DNA of 64,000 nucleotides from Celerinatantimonas sp046054165 (GCF_046054165.1 NZ_JBFNXK010000004.1:62001-126000); one strand, 5' to 3'. Shown: positions 41,214 through 50,567, counted from the first letter of the stretch. Notes: generated from the letters alone by a model not told the origin. Translations and numbers: made by a program.

Positions 41214-42791
41214 GTGAACAAAATAAATATGCCCACTGCAACTTATCTCAAGCATGGCACAAGGTTCGTGCCGTTGTTACTTCTCGCAGGATTTGCTCAC
41301 ACTAGTTTTGCATTTGATCTGACCGACGTAACCCAACAAGCTCAGAAGCTTGCCAGTCACGCTTATCAACCCGAAGCCAGCAATCTGTCCCCCACCTTTG
41401 CGCAAATGCAATTTGCCGATTATCAAAAGATCCAGTTTCGTGATGACCGTGCTTACTGGGGCCAGACAGATTCCCCTTTTAAACTCGAGTTTTATCATCA
41501 GGGGATGCAGTTTAATACCCCGGTTCGAATTAATGAAATCACCCCTGATGGCAACGTTCAACCGATCCGGTATCAGGCCGATTATTTTAATTTCAATGGG
41601 ACTCGTCATGATGCGTCTGCCGTTAAAGATTTAGGCTTTGCCGGTTTTAAAATTTTGTATCCGGTCAATACGCCGGAGCATCTGGATGAAGCGGCTAGTT
41701 TTCTGGGAGCCAGTTATTTTCGAATCATTGGTCCCGGGCAGATCTATGGCTTATCCGCTCGCGGGCTGGCCATCAATACCGGCGAGTCAACCCCGGAAGA
41801 ATTTCCGAAATTTAAGGCTTATTGGATTGAACGCCCTGCCAAAGACAGCGATCACATCACCTTTTATGCACTCATGGATTCCCCCAGTGCAACCGGAGCC
41901 TATCGCTTTACCCTCTATCCCGATCAAAATAAAGATGCACAAATCAAGGTCGAAAGCCGCATTTATATGCGCCACTCGGTCAAACGATTGGGAATTGCGC
42001 CATTAACCAGTATGTTTCTGTTTGGTCCAAACCAGCCTTCAATAACGCCTAATTTCCGCCCGGCCTTGCATGATTCCAATGGTCTGGCGATGCACACCGG
42101 CAAAGGAGAATGGATTTGGCGCCCTTTGGAAAACCCAAGATATTCCAATATCAGTTCATTTGGAATGACGAATCCCCGAGGATTTGGGCTGTTGCAACGA
42201 GGTCGGGATTTTCATGCGTATGAAGATCTCAAAGATCGTTATGATCTACGTCCCAGCGCTTGGATAGAACCTCAAGGTCATTGGGGCAAAGGCCGGGTGG
42301 CTCTTTTTGAAATGGCCAGCCCGGATGAAACCAACGACAATATGGTCGCGTTCTGGATGCCTGATCAGCAACCCGCACCCAGTCAGGTGATGAAGTATGA
42401 CTACATCATTCATTTCAGTACCCACGAAGAACGGCTACGTTCAGACAAACTGGGGTATGTCATGCAAACGATGCGCACACCGGGCCATGTCTATCAGAAA
42501 AATCTGATCCGTCGCCCGGATGGCAGTACTTCATTCTTGATCGATTTTGCCGGAGATGCGCTTAAAAAATTGGCGAAAAATGACGCTGTAAAAGCTCAAG
42601 TCAGTGTTGGGTCAAATGCGCAGTTGATGAGTCAAAATATCCAATACAACCCAGTGACCGGGGGACGGCGTTTAGATCTGCGAATTAAAGTCAAAGATCC
42701 CCACCAACCGGTAGAAATGCGAGCCAATCTGGCGAAAGATGGCCAACCGATTACCGAAACCTGGAGTTATTTACTCACGGCGACTGAGTAA
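41214..42791 (+). CDS. opgG: Periplasmic glucan biosynthesis protein OpgG/MdoG
   Basis: OpgG acts in the periplasm on osmoregulated beta-glucans after OpgH makes the backbone. The 525-residue frame has an N-terminal signal (LLLLAGFAHTSFAF) without twin arginines, so it is OpgG-like rather than Tat-exported OpgD. Conserved segments include YQKIQFRDDRAYWG, FEVYHQGM-like KLEFYHQGM, SYFRIIGPGQIYGLSARGLAINTG and FGLLQRGRDFHAYEDLKDRYDLRPSAWIEP. The GTG at 41214 or the ATG at 41229 may be the start. Unusually, no opgH follows; the next gene is convergent. A strong terminator closes it. Confidence 0.94.
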   Translation: MNKINMPTATYLKHGTRFVPLLLLAGFAHTSFAFDLTDVTQQAQKLASHAYQPEASNLSPTFAQMQFADYQKIQFRDDRAYWGQTDSPFKLEFYHQGMQFNTPVRINEITPDGNVQPIRYQADYFNFNGTRHDASAVKDLGFAGFKILYPVNTPEHLDEAASFLGASYFRIIGPGQIYGLSARGLAINTGESTPEEFPKFKAYWIERPAKDSDHITFYALMDSPSATGAYRFTLYPDQNKDAQIKVESRIYMRHSVKRLGIAPLTSMFLFGPNQPSITPNFRPALHDSNGLAMHTGKGEWIWRPLENPRYSNISSFGMTNPRGFGLLQRGRDFHAYEDLKDRYDLRPSAWIEPQGHWGKGRVALFEMASPDETNDNMVAFWMPDQQPAPSQVMKYDYIIHFSTHEERLRSDKLGYVMQTMRTPGHVYQKNLIRRPDGSTSFLIDFAGDALKKLAKNDAVKAQVSVGSNAQLMSQNIQYNPVTGGRRLDLRIKVKDPHQPVEMRANLAKDGQPITETWSYLLTATE

Positions 42792-42802
42792 TAGATTCTA
42801 AA

Positions 42803-42831
42803 AAAATGCCACCTTATTCGGTGGCATTTTT
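42803..42831 (+). terminator. Intrinsic terminator after opgG, bidirectional
   Basis: AAAATGCCACC pairs exactly with GGTGGCATTTT (11 bp) around TTATTC, with five T residues at the 3' side and an A-run at the 5' side. It serves opgG on the plus strand and can also stop paeY on the minus strand, whose stop lies eight bases away. Confidence 0.9.
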
Positions 42832-42838
42832 AGGTCTA

Positions 42839-44530
42839 TTAGCGTTTCAGATAATGAGCAATCGGCTTCAATTCCGGTTGTTCCGCAATTAATTGCGCCA
42901 CAATCGCCGCTACCGCTTCGGCACCACGATGCTGAAAATGGGTGGTATCCGGTTTATCCAGCCGTCCGGTCCGATCTTTATAATAAGGATACTGCTGGGG
43001 ATCAACCGCCAACCAATATTCTTTCCAATGATCTTCACCCAGTTGATTCGCCAGTTGAATTGTAGCCTGTTCCAATTCCAGCACCGGAACCTGATTAATC
43101 CGCCCAGTATCTCGCACCGTCTGAGAATAATCGCCAACATAAGCATAGTTATGCCCTGAATCCTGTTGGGTTAAATGCGTATGGACGACTGGAAATCCAG
43201 TTTTACCTTCCGCATTTTTAATCCGAGTCGTCGGTGTTAATAATACCGGCGTCATATGATGCGCTTTCGCATAACGAATAAACCAGCTCAGCGAATACTG
43301 AAATGACATTTGAGGTCGATGCATCGGAAATTGCGGATGCCCCTCAGCATCGTTAGGATACGTACAGGTATTACGGACATCGTACTGCCCCCGACCATCA
43401 GGATCATCCTTACATTTTTCGTCATTATGCCCCATCTGGATCAGCAGGTAATCCCCCGGACGCATCATCGCACGCATAAAGCGGAACCAGCCCTGATTAT
43501 AAAAGGATCGTGAGCTTCGCCCTGACTCAGCCGCATCCACAACCTTAATTTCCGGTACATTCTGAAATTGCTCGGCAAACACCTGTCCCCATCCGGTGCG
43601 GGGATAAGCCTCTCCCGGATAAATAGATGCAGTTGAATCACCTAAAATAAAGATCCGAGTTTTAGCACGCTGCACAGCCTGTAGCTGCATCCGAAACTGG
43701 TTTATATCAAAAGGTTGGACAGCTCCATCGACCGTCGTGGCCGGTAACGGATGATACAGGGTATCCGTGAGGGTCGTTGATGAAACCTGACCATTACTGG
43801 TCTGATAGTTACGATTGACCAATAACACCGAAACCAATTGCTTAAACAAAGGTTGCCATTTCGCAGTATAAGTCACTGGATTAAAATTTGCGGGCAATCC
43901 CAATTGAGTAAAAGCCTGGCCGAAGCCTTCAGAAATCACCTGTTGACTCTTCACCATCGCATTAGCTGAAAGTTTTGAGACAGCATCAGGTTGATCAATC
44001 ACTTGCTGCGGGCCAATGTACCCAGAAGCGGTTGCCACATACGAAAGCATCTTATCGGTCAATGGATTAATATTGAGCCGAATCCGGTTTCCCATATGAT
44101 GCGGTTGCTGCTCCAAGGTCCAGAAACTTCCCATACAAATACCCCGTAGCGTATCGCTACGAGAGCAATTGGCATCTAGTTCGTACGCAGAAGCTACCAG
44201 AGGAAACTGGAGATCAGAGATCTGCAATTTATAATAGCCCTGCGGATTTGTCAGGGTCAGATACTGATGACCAGCAGCATCGGTTACTTGAACATGGGCA
44301 GGGAATTTCATCAAGTGCGCCGACACCCGACCAGAAACCCATATAGAGCCATTCACATGGCCGTGATGCCCCAACAGCGTTTGCATCGATGCACCGGGAG
44401 CCGCTTGAGTATATTGTGAAGAAGTTGAATCATTCATCACTTGTGCCGATGTATTCGCAGCCACCAACAACCATCCCGACAAGAATAATGACCACGACAC
44501 AGAATGTGTATAAAGATGCTTTAAATTCAT
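42839..44530 (-). CDS. paeY: Pectin/rhamnogalacturonan acetylesterase (CE12, PaeY-like)
   Basis: This exported esterase removes acetyl groups from pectin so that lyases can act. The start is set at the ATG giving MNLKHLYTHSVSWSLF, with AGGA upstream and a signal peptide ending near TSAQ. The 563 residues have an N-terminal extension (about 30-300) with a carboxypeptidase-regulatory-like beta region (HVQVTDAAGHQYLTLTNPQGYYKL). The C-terminal SGNH domain follows, with FILGDSTASIYP (Ser), ESGRSSRSF (Gly), MGHNDEKC (Asn) and the catalytic Asp-x-x-His in DTTHFQHRG. PaeY of Dickeya has similar size and layout. It follows pelX in the same direction, which supports a pectin role. Confidence 0.87.
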   Translation of the reverse strand: MNLKHLYTHSVSWSLFLSGWLLVAANTSAQVMNDSTSSQYTQAAPGASMQTLLGHHGHVNGSIWVSGRVSAHLMKFPAHVQVTDAAGHQYLTLTNPQGYYKLQISDLQFPLVASAYELDANCSRSDTLRGICMGSFWTLEQQPHHMGNRIRLNINPLTDKMLSYVATASGYIGPQQVIDQPDAVSKLSANAMVKSQQVISEGFGQAFTQLGLPANFNPVTYTAKWQPLFKQLVSVLLVNRNYQTSNGQVSSTTLTDTLYHPLPATTVDGAVQPFDINQFRMQLQAVQRAKTRIFILGDSTASIYPGEAYPRTGWGQVFAEQFQNVPEIKVVDAAESGRSSRSFYNQGWFRFMRAMMRPGDYLLIQMGHNDEKCKDDPDGRGQYDVRNTCTYPNDAEGHPQFPMHRPQMSFQYSLSWFIRYAKAHHMTPVLLTPTTRIKNAEGKTGFPVVHTHLTQQDSGHNYAYVGDYSQTVRDTGRINQVPVLELEQATIQLANQLGEDHWKEYWLAVDPQQYPYYKDRTGRLDKPDTTHFQHRGAEAVAAIVAQLIAEQPELKPIAHYLKR

Positions 44531-44636
44531 ATTCGATCCTACTCTGGAACTCCACCACGCCATTGCTGACGCGGTAGGTCGATTGGAAACAAACAGAATA
44601 AAAAAGGCCGGGAATAAATCCCGACCCACTCATGGA

Positions 44637-46862
44637 TTAATAAAATAAGAGACGTTCTAACTGTTTGATCTGTTTCTGCGCTTCCACTTCAGTTTTCACA
44701 GGTTGACTGATGATTTTCTGAATTTTCTGCAGTTTAGCCTGACTAAATTGAGTCTTATTTTTACCTCCGACATAAAACTCATTGGAACGCCCCACGTCTC
44801 CGTGGACAGAATCATCAAGATGTTTGCCTTTATCCAAATGTAACGACTGGTTACTGATCAGATGCGCTGGGCGTAACAGGCCACTATATGGATTTTTACG
44901 GATAATGTAGTTAAAGCGCTGATTATCCATCGAAATATTATCCATAATAGTCAGAGGACCCGGGTTAAAGTTGTCGGTAATACCATCCATATGGTTATTA
45001 AAAGACAGACTATGAATCAGGACATGAGCCACGGGTAACCCTTCGCCGCCTAGTTTAAAGCCATTGCCACGATGCCCGCCTTTCATATTTTTCATATGGA
45101 AAGTTTGACCATTATTAAAGGCTATCGAGTTAATGATTTTAACGGCACCATTCGGACCATCTTCGACTTTATTAAACAGATCGTAACCGTCATCGACATT
45201 ATGATGCGAGATACAGTTGACCAAGGTATTCCCATCACCAACCCGCATTTTCACAGCAAAACCATCGGCGTTAATCTGCGATTTATCCATGTTGTTATAA
45301 CTTTCACTATTGGTAATGAGGTTATAACTTGCCCACAGTGCCCGGCCAATACCGCTTGGGGATACTACTTGGATCCCGGTATCCGGTGCTTCATGGACGG
45401 TCGCCCGATCAATCCAGTTATGGCTGCCATTGATAATCAGCCGTTCACCATCCACTTCAAAATTAAAGAGTTGCCAATAATTCGCTTCTACCAACACCTG
45501 CCCGGTAAAACGAACATGTTCACCATCACCTAACAGACGTTTAGGTTGATCGGGGGTTCCGGATAAACTGCGAGGCAAAACGATACCGCTATAATCACCG
45601 TTAGTTAGATGGATTTCACCACCGGGAGCCAGCGATGTAATCGCCGTAGCTAAATCAAGAGGAGAATCCAACGTGCCTTTATTACTGGCTTTGCCCTGAG
45701 GTGACACGTAAATATTATAAGGATTTTCAGTCTGCTGATAACTCACTTCCCAATGTTTGTTTACCGCACTCAGAGCACTATCGGCTGGCGTAAAGCTCAG
45801 ATCAAACGCGCTTTTATCCGCGACAGTCACCGGGATATCCAATTGTTCACCAGCCCGCAAATGCACCGGTTGCCCCACGGGTTTACCATCTTGTTGTAAC
45901 TGGTAAGCGCCATCATAATTCGCCACCGCCTGGGCATGATAATCATGCACAGAAGTCATCTCAGGAGAAGCAACTTCGACTCGAGTTTCCAATGCTGGGG
46001 GTTCATACGCAGGAGTATCTGGAGTATGTGCCACTGAGGTGGTCAAACTGACATGAGAGACACTCACTTTCGCGTTGCGAGCCGCAAAGAATCCTACATA
46101 CTGATGAGCTTTATCCTGAATACTCACCAAGTTCGCTGGTGCATCAATTTTATAACTCTGGACCGGTTGTCCCGGCTCCTGAAATGACACACTGAAACCA
46201 TCATCGCTACGGCTTAGCGTCATGTGATATTGGTGCTTCGCATCATGTGCGACGCCTTTTACATAATCGACCCGTTTTAACAAGTTATGAGGGCTCCCCC
46301 ACGGCGCATGGATCCCGCGGCGATAGGAGGCATTAATATTGGATAGTCCATCATTCTTACGACTGTGAGAACGCATCAGGTTCATCACCATATTGGATGC
46401 AGATGGAAATTCTTCATGCCCTAATGGCTGTGGATCAAGCCGTGGAGTCCCGATGATATCCCGAACAATCAAGCCAGCGCCTTCCTGACGATTGGGTGTT
46501 GAACCGGTTTCTGGTCCCAGTTCTTCCAGTGTCAAATCAGCTGATAAAATGAAGTTTTCAGAAGTCGGTAATACCGTGTAATAAAAAGTCCCCCCTTCAT
46601 GGGAGTTCGCTAATTTTCCGCCCCGACTCTCAATCGTAAAATGATCCAATAAAGGACCTGAACCTTTGACGATCTGCCCATTATGCGTAACCTGATTGGT
46701 CCCAATCTTATTCGGTAAAATGGTCGATCCAAAGTTTAAATCGGTTGACTGGCCAAAAGTAATGGCATGCCAAGTTTGTGAGGAAGGAGCAGCCTGAACA
46801 CTGGGGAGATTCAATAAAACAAAGGCACACGCTCCTAATGTAACATTCAACTTGTTATACAT
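44637..46862 (-). CDS. pelX: PL9 exopolygalacturonate lyase, PelX-like
   Basis: PelX cleaves oligogalacturonates from their ends in the periplasm, giving mainly unsaturated digalacturonate. The 741-residue precursor has a signal peptide ending in SVQA. Residues about 25-280 form a beta-rich N-terminal region, followed by a linker, and the parallel beta-helix catalytic domain begins near NPYNIYVSPQGKASNKGTLDSPLDL (about 385). Typical PL9 segments are SYNNMDKSQINADGFAVKM, DDGYDLFNKVEDGP and GFKLGG, with Asp clusters for calcium. The size equals Dickeya PelX (about 745). It lies between kdgM and paeY. Confidence 0.92.
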   Translation of the reverse strand: MYNKLNVTLGACAFVLLNLPSVQAAPSSQTWHAITFGQSTDLNFGSTILPNKIGTNQVTHNGQIVKGSGPLLDHFTIESRGGKLANSHEGGTFYYTVLPTSENFILSADLTLEELGPETGSTPNRQEGAGLIVRDIIGTPRLDPQPLGHEEFPSASNMVMNLMRSHSRKNDGLSNINASYRRGIHAPWGSPHNLLKRVDYVKGVAHDAKHQYHMTLSRSDDGFSVSFQEPGQPVQSYKIDAPANLVSIQDKAHQYVGFFAARNAKVSVSHVSLTTSVAHTPDTPAYEPPALETRVEVASPEMTSVHDYHAQAVANYDGAYQLQQDGKPVGQPVHLRAGEQLDIPVTVADKSAFDLSFTPADSALSAVNKHWEVSYQQTENPYNIYVSPQGKASNKGTLDSPLDLATAITSLAPGGEIHLTNGDYSGIVLPRSLSGTPDQPKRLLGDGEHVRFTGQVLVEANYWQLFNFEVDGERLIINGSHNWIDRATVHEAPDTGIQVVSPSGIGRALWASYNLITNSESYNNMDKSQINADGFAVKMRVGDGNTLVNCISHHNVDDGYDLFNKVEDGPNGAVKIINSIAFNNGQTFHMKNMKGGHRGNGFKLGGEGLPVAHVLIHSLSFNNHMDGITDNFNPGPLTIMDNISMDNQRFNYIIRKNPYSGLLRPAHLISNQSLHLDKGKHLDDSVHGDVGRSNEFYVGGKNKTQFSQAKLQKIQKIISQPVKTEVEAQKQIKQLERLLFY

Positions 46863-46894
46863 AGGACTATCCAGAATAGTAAAAGAGAAAGAAC

Positions 46895-46921
46895 AACAGT
46901 GAAACGGCTTAATTCACTGTT
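46895..46921 (-). other. Intercistronic hairpin between kdgM and pelX
   Basis: AACAGTGAA and TTCACTGTT pair exactly (9 bp) around nine bases, 19 bases after the kdgM stop on the minus strand. GTTCTTTCTC follows, a weak pyrimidine tract, so it may be a partial terminator that lowers pelX and paeY relative to the porin. Confidence 0.55.
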
Positions 46922-46939
46922 TGATCATCACTACCGCAA

Positions 46940-47656
46940 TTAGAAGTTATATTTAACCCCTAAACGCAGACGTAACTGATGCTCATCGTTATATTTTTTG
47001 CTGCTATTTGATTTACCAGTGACCATGCCAACTTCCCAGAATGGGATCCAGCCACTTTCAAATTTATCGTATTCACCGGTCAAGTTAATCAAATGATCGG
47101 TTGATTTTCCTTTCCAGTGAGAGTCGACATGATCTTGATATTTTTTGAACTCAAAATCATAACCTAATTTACCCCAGCTAAAACTGTAATTACCGGTCCA
47201 GTTGAACTGATGGTATGGCTCATCACCCCGATCATTACTAGAGTAAACTTTTAACCCATAACGATACCGTAATGCACTACTAAAGTTTTTGGTAAATTTG
47301 TAAGTTCCTTTGACCTGTTCTTTATAGGTCACGGCACTACTACTGGAATCCATAATAAACCCCGGTTGAACCGTGAATTTTTTACTGTATTTCCAGTCAT
47401 AGCTGACACCCGCTTCATGACCATTCGAACGCGTATCATCAAGTGAACTATTGTCGTTATGTGCATATTTTGCTTCAACGTAGATCCCCACACCATTGTG
47501 AAAACGGTGATCGATCCGGAACCGATCTTTACTGGCATGAGAGTCCTTATTGTATTCATGCCGTAAATTCAAACTAGTTGCCGAGACTGTACCTGCATAC
47601 AAAACTGAAGCCGTGGCCAACGCGCATAGAGAAAGTACCATAGGATAACGAGACAT
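46940..47656 (-). CDS. kdgM: KdgM-family oligogalacturonate porin
   Basis: KdgM is a small monomeric outer-membrane channel for acidic pectin oligosaccharides. The 238-residue precursor has a signal peptide ending near TVSA (residue 26) and a beta-barrel of alternating strands. Start of the mature chain SLNLRHEYNKDSHASKDRFRIDHRF, many Arg/Lys residues facing the pore, and the terminal aromatic strand RLRLGVKYNF are typical. It leads the kdgM-pelX-paeY unit. Upstream lie a CRP site and a palindrome. KdgN-type paralogues are similar. Confidence 0.93.
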   Translation of the reverse strand: MSRYPMVLSLCALATASVLYAGTVSATSLNLRHEYNKDSHASKDRFRIDHRFHNGVGIYVEAKYAHNDNSSLDDTRSNGHEAGVSYDWKYSKKFTVQPGFIMDSSSSAVTYKEQVKGTYKFTKNFSSALRYRYGLKVYSSNDRGDEPYHQFNWTGNYSFSWGKLGYDFEFKKYQDHVDSHWKGKSTDHLINLTGEYDKFESGWIPFWEVGMVTGKSNSSKKYNDEHQLRLRLGVKYNF

Positions 47657-47712
47657 AATTTTAAAACTCCATTTCTTTTTTATTTCGACATGTTTTATTC
47701 TTAATATAATTA

Positions 47713-47727
47713 TGTTTCAATTGAACA
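47713..47727. promoter_or_regulatory. Palindrome TGTTTCAATTGAACA upstream of kdgM
   Basis: The core TTCAATTGAA is a perfect palindrome and the outer TGTT/AACA ends extend it with one base offset. It is 57 bases from the kdgM start and resembles the palindrome at 6301-6323. Confidence 0.5.
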
Positions 47728-47779
47728 AATCAGGTATTGTGATGATTGACGCTAAATTATTTATCAACTTCATAATTTA

Positions 47780-47795
47780 TGTGATGACGTTCACT
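47780..47795. promoter_or_regulatory. CRP-type site upstream of kdgM
   Basis: TGTGATGACGTTCACT has nine of ten half-site bases of the CRP consensus with the correct 6-base spacer. It is 124 bases upstream of the kdgM start and 164 bases before the divergent gene. Confidence 0.7.
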
Positions 47796-47861
47796 GTTCA
47801 AAAATCACTCTAGCCCAGAGCGGTATAAAACACAGTAAGATGCATCCAATAAGTGACTTTA

Positions 47862-47884
47862 ATTTCATTAGAAATGAATGAAAT
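47862..47884. promoter_or_regulatory. Inverted repeat ATTTCATT/AATGAAAT before the CBS-domain gene
   Basis: Exact 8-bp arms are separated by seven bases, 75 bases before the GTG start at 47959. The arm order is opposite to KdgR boxes. Its binding protein is unknown. Confidence 0.45.
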
Positions 47885-47958
47885 ACATCAGCTAAGCCAT
47901 TCCTTAAAATAATTAATTATTTTTAATGAATTTGTATTTCATTTTTTGAGGAATAAAT

Positions 47959-49821
47959 GTGAACAACACATTAATACCCAATATTTTAGAGTTTTTAACT
48001 CATATTGATCCCTTCGATAGACTACCGACTAATTTATTAGAATTGATCGCCGGTGAAGTTCAAATCCAATATCTCCAGCGAGGGGAAACTTTAGAATTCA
48101 GAAGTGATGATAGTGAGCATTTCCTATATATCATTCGTACCGGCGTGATCGAACAGCGATTAGAAAATGGTGATTTAAGGGCACGATTAGGCATAGAGGA
48201 TCAATTTGGGTTTACATTTTTCCAACATCAGGATGCGAGTGAACGTTACCGAGCTCAGGTATTGGAAGATGCATTACTGTATCTGGTCCCGCGCAGCAGT
48301 CTGCAAAAAATTCTGGCTAACTATCCCCAATATCAGGCTTACTTTGATGCCCATGCCATTGTCCGCCTGAATTCGGCGACCCGAGTGCGCTGGTCCCCGG
48401 AAAAAGCGCTGTTTATCCGCAAAGTTCGGGAGCTGGCCAGTGAGCACGTGGCCATTGTCAAACAAACCGATTCTATTCGTGATGTGGCTTATCAAATGAG
48501 CGTCACCACCCCCAGTCCACTGGCGATCATCATGGATCACCAGCAGCTGGTCGGCATTCTCACCGATCGAGATATTACCCGTCGTGTCGTAGCGGCACAC
48601 GTTGATACCAGTCAGCCCGTGAGCCAAATTATGACCCGCAATCCGGTCACCGTTGATAACAATGACCTGGTGATGCACGCCGCAGCACTGATGATGCAGC
48701 ACAACATTCGAAGCCTACCGGTCCTTGAAGACAACCTTCCCAAAGGTTTTATTACCACATCTCATCTGGTTCAGAATCACCGTGTACAGGCTCTGTTTCT
48801 CATCGAAAAAATCAAATACGCCCAAAGCATTGATGACTTAGCTAAATTATCTACCGAAAAACAGGCCGTATTCGAAGCGCTCGTCGAAGGGCATGTCGAA
48901 GCCAAGGCGATCGGCTATGTCATGGCCATGATCATGGATGCCTACACTCGGCGCCTCATTCGAATGGCTATCGCATTTCTGGGAGAACCTCCGTGTGAAT
49001 TCAGCTGGATCGTAGCGGGCTCGCATGCTCGCTCAGAAGTCCATCTACTTTCGGATCAGGATAGTGCCATTATCATTCCTGGAGATACGATGACAGAGCC
49101 CCAGAAGGCTTATTTCAGCCATCTGGCGATGTATGTGAGCAATGGTCTGGCACAGTGTGGCTATCCACTTTGCAGTGGCCATTATATGGCGGTTAATCCG
49201 GCCTGGTGCCAACCACTGGAAACCTGGAAACATTACTATCGCAAATGGGTCGGACAGCCCGAGTACGAAAAACTACTCCATGCCACCGTATTTTTAGAAG
49301 TCCGGACCCTCTATGGCGATCCATCACTATCCGAACAGTTACAATCCTATCTCTACGACTTAATTCAGCATAATCACCAATTTTTGAGTTCTCTGACTGA
49401 ATCGGCGATTTTGTTTAGTCCCCCCCTTGGGATCTTCAAAAACTTTGTACTGGAAAAAAGTGGTGAAAACAGTAATGAGCTGAATGTGAAAAAATTCGCA
49501 CTCAACCTGATTGTTGATTTAGCCCGGATCTACGGGTTATCGGTCGGTAGTGAAAAAACCGGGACCGAAGATCGATTCGAAGCTGCTTATCAAGCCGGAG
49601 CCATTAAAAAAGATGCCTATCAGAACATCATTGGAGCCTACCAATTTTTACTGCAGGTCCGTCTGGATCACCAGCTCAAAGCCCTTAGAGCAGGGGAAAA
49701 ACCCAATAATCACATTGCTCCGGAGCACTTTAGTAGCTTCGAAAGAAAACATCTGAAAGAAGCCTTCAAAATTATTTCAGACACACAAAGTTTTGCAAAA
49801 TTACATTTTGGGAGACATTAA
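47959..49821 (+). CDS. cNMP-binding-like/CBS/DUF294 nucleotidyltransferase signalling protein
   Basis: This 620-residue protein has an N-terminal cyclic-nucleotide-binding-like fold (about 10-135), a CBS pair (about 150-270; TPSPLAIIMDHQQLVGILTDRDITRRVV and NPVTVDNNDLVMHAAALMM), a DUF294 nucleotidyltransferase domain (about 290-440) with GSHARSEVHLLSDQDSAII, and a DUF294 C-terminal domain. The GS...D.D pattern is the nucleotidyltransferase active site, related to GlnD. Start is GTG with AGGA upstream. The following exonuclease gene overlaps by one base. Such pairs occur near acetate permeases in other gammaproteobacteria; the function is unknown. Confidence 0.9.
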   Translation: MNNTLIPNILEFLTHIDPFDRLPTNLLELIAGEVQIQYLQRGETLEFRSDDSEHFLYIIRTGVIEQRLENGDLRARLGIEDQFGFTFFQHQDASERYRAQVLEDALLYLVPRSSLQKILANYPQYQAYFDAHAIVRLNSATRVRWSPEKALFIRKVRELASEHVAIVKQTDSIRDVAYQMSVTTPSPLAIIMDHQQLVGILTDRDITRRVVAAHVDTSQPVSQIMTRNPVTVDNNDLVMHAAALMMQHNIRSLPVLEDNLPKGFITTSHLVQNHRVQALFLIEKIKYAQSIDDLAKLSTEKQAVFEALVEGHVEAKAIGYVMAMIMDAYTRRLIRMAIAFLGEPPCEFSWIVAGSHARSEVHLLSDQDSAIIIPGDTMTEPQKAYFSHLAMYVSNGLAQCGYPLCSGHYMAVNPAWCQPLETWKHYYRKWVGQPEYEKLLHATVFLEVRTLYGDPSLSEQLQSYLYDLIQHNHQFLSSLTESAILFSPPLGIFKNFVLEKSGENSNELNVKKFALNLIVDLARIYGLSVGSEKTGTEDRFEAAYQAGAIKKDAYQNIIGAYQFLLQVRLDHQLKALRAGEKPNNHIAPEHFSSFERKHLKEAFKIISDTQSFAKLHFGRH

Positions 49822-50567
49822 TGGGATATCTCAATCAGCTGTTTGAGCCCAAATCTCATAACGATAAACAACCCGCAGCCCTCATCAAACGTTCCCCTCA
49901 ACTGCTCTCTGAACCAGGACTTCGAGAGTGGCTCAAAGCTTCTCTTAGCATCGATGAGCAAAAAATCCTCACTATGCAAAACTATCTGGCTGTCGATATC
50001 GAAACCAGCGGTTTGGACCCCAATACTGATGCGCTGCTCAGTATTGGTTTTGTGCCGATTGATCGAGGACGGATCAATCTGGCTCAAGCCCAGCATTACT
50101 ACATTCGAGATGCCTCACATATCAATGCCAATAGCGCTGTCATCAACCATATTGTGCCGCAAATGCTGCTGGAAGGATTACCCGCGAAAGAAGTCCTGCA
50201 AATCTTTTTTAAAAACTTGGCCGGGCGGATCCCCATCGCTCACGGCAGTTGGATTGAACATCGGTTTATTGAACATCAGGCCCAACAAACTCTAGGATTA
50301 CCCTATCTGCCGCTACAGTGGCTTGATACTTTAAAAATTGAAAAATCACGAATGGCCAACGGCTGCGTTCCGCCCAATCTGGATGTTCAACTCAACAGTG
50401 TCCGTCATCGTTATAACCTTCCGGATTATCAGGCCCATAATGCCCTCTATGATGCCATCGCCACGGCAGAGCTGTTTTTAGTCCTCACTCGAGCCATCTA
50501 TGGCAATAACCAACCTTCCTTGCAAAATTTTTATAAATATCAGCAAAAAGCCCGGATGAATCTATAA
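49821..50567 (+). CDS. DnaQ-like 3'-5' exonuclease (DEDDh)
   Basis: This 248-residue protein is a DnaQ-family exonuclease. After about 50 residues of extra N-terminal sequence, ExoI motif is LAVDIETSGLD, ExoII contains IAHGSWIEHRFIEH, and ExoIII is HNALYDAIATAEL with the catalytic His and Asp. The start ATG overlaps the previous stop (TAATG), so both proteins are coupled. Nucleic-acid or nucleotide trimming is expected; the specific substrate is unknown. Its stop codon sits at the A-tract that encodes the ogl terminator on the other strand. Confidence 0.9.
   Translation: MGYLNQLFEPKSHNDKQPAALIKRSPQLLSEPGLREWLKASLSIDEQKILTMQNYLAVDIETSGLDPNTDALLSIGFVPIDRGRINLAQAQHYYIRDASHINANSAVINHIVPQMLLEGLPAKEVLQIFFKNLAGRIPIAHGSWIEHRFIEHQAQQTLGLPYLPLQWLDTLKIEKSRMANGCVPPNLDVQLNSVRHRYNLPDYQAHNALYDAIATAELFLVLTRAIYGNNQPSLQNFYKYQQKARMNL

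Larger units (their letters stand above)
47657..47958. promoter_or_regulatory. Divergent control region of kdgM and the CBS-domain gene
   Basis: This 302-base AT-rich region carries a palindrome (47713-47727), a CRP-type site (47780-47795) and a further inverted repeat (47862-47884), listed separately. No clear KdgR box was found on the kdgM side. Confidence 0.6.

Noticed and set aside
46900..46916. KdgR box between kdgM and pelX (TGAAACGGCTTAATTCA)
   Set aside because: The second half does not fit the KdgR core and the spacing is two bases too long; the segment is better explained by the hairpin.
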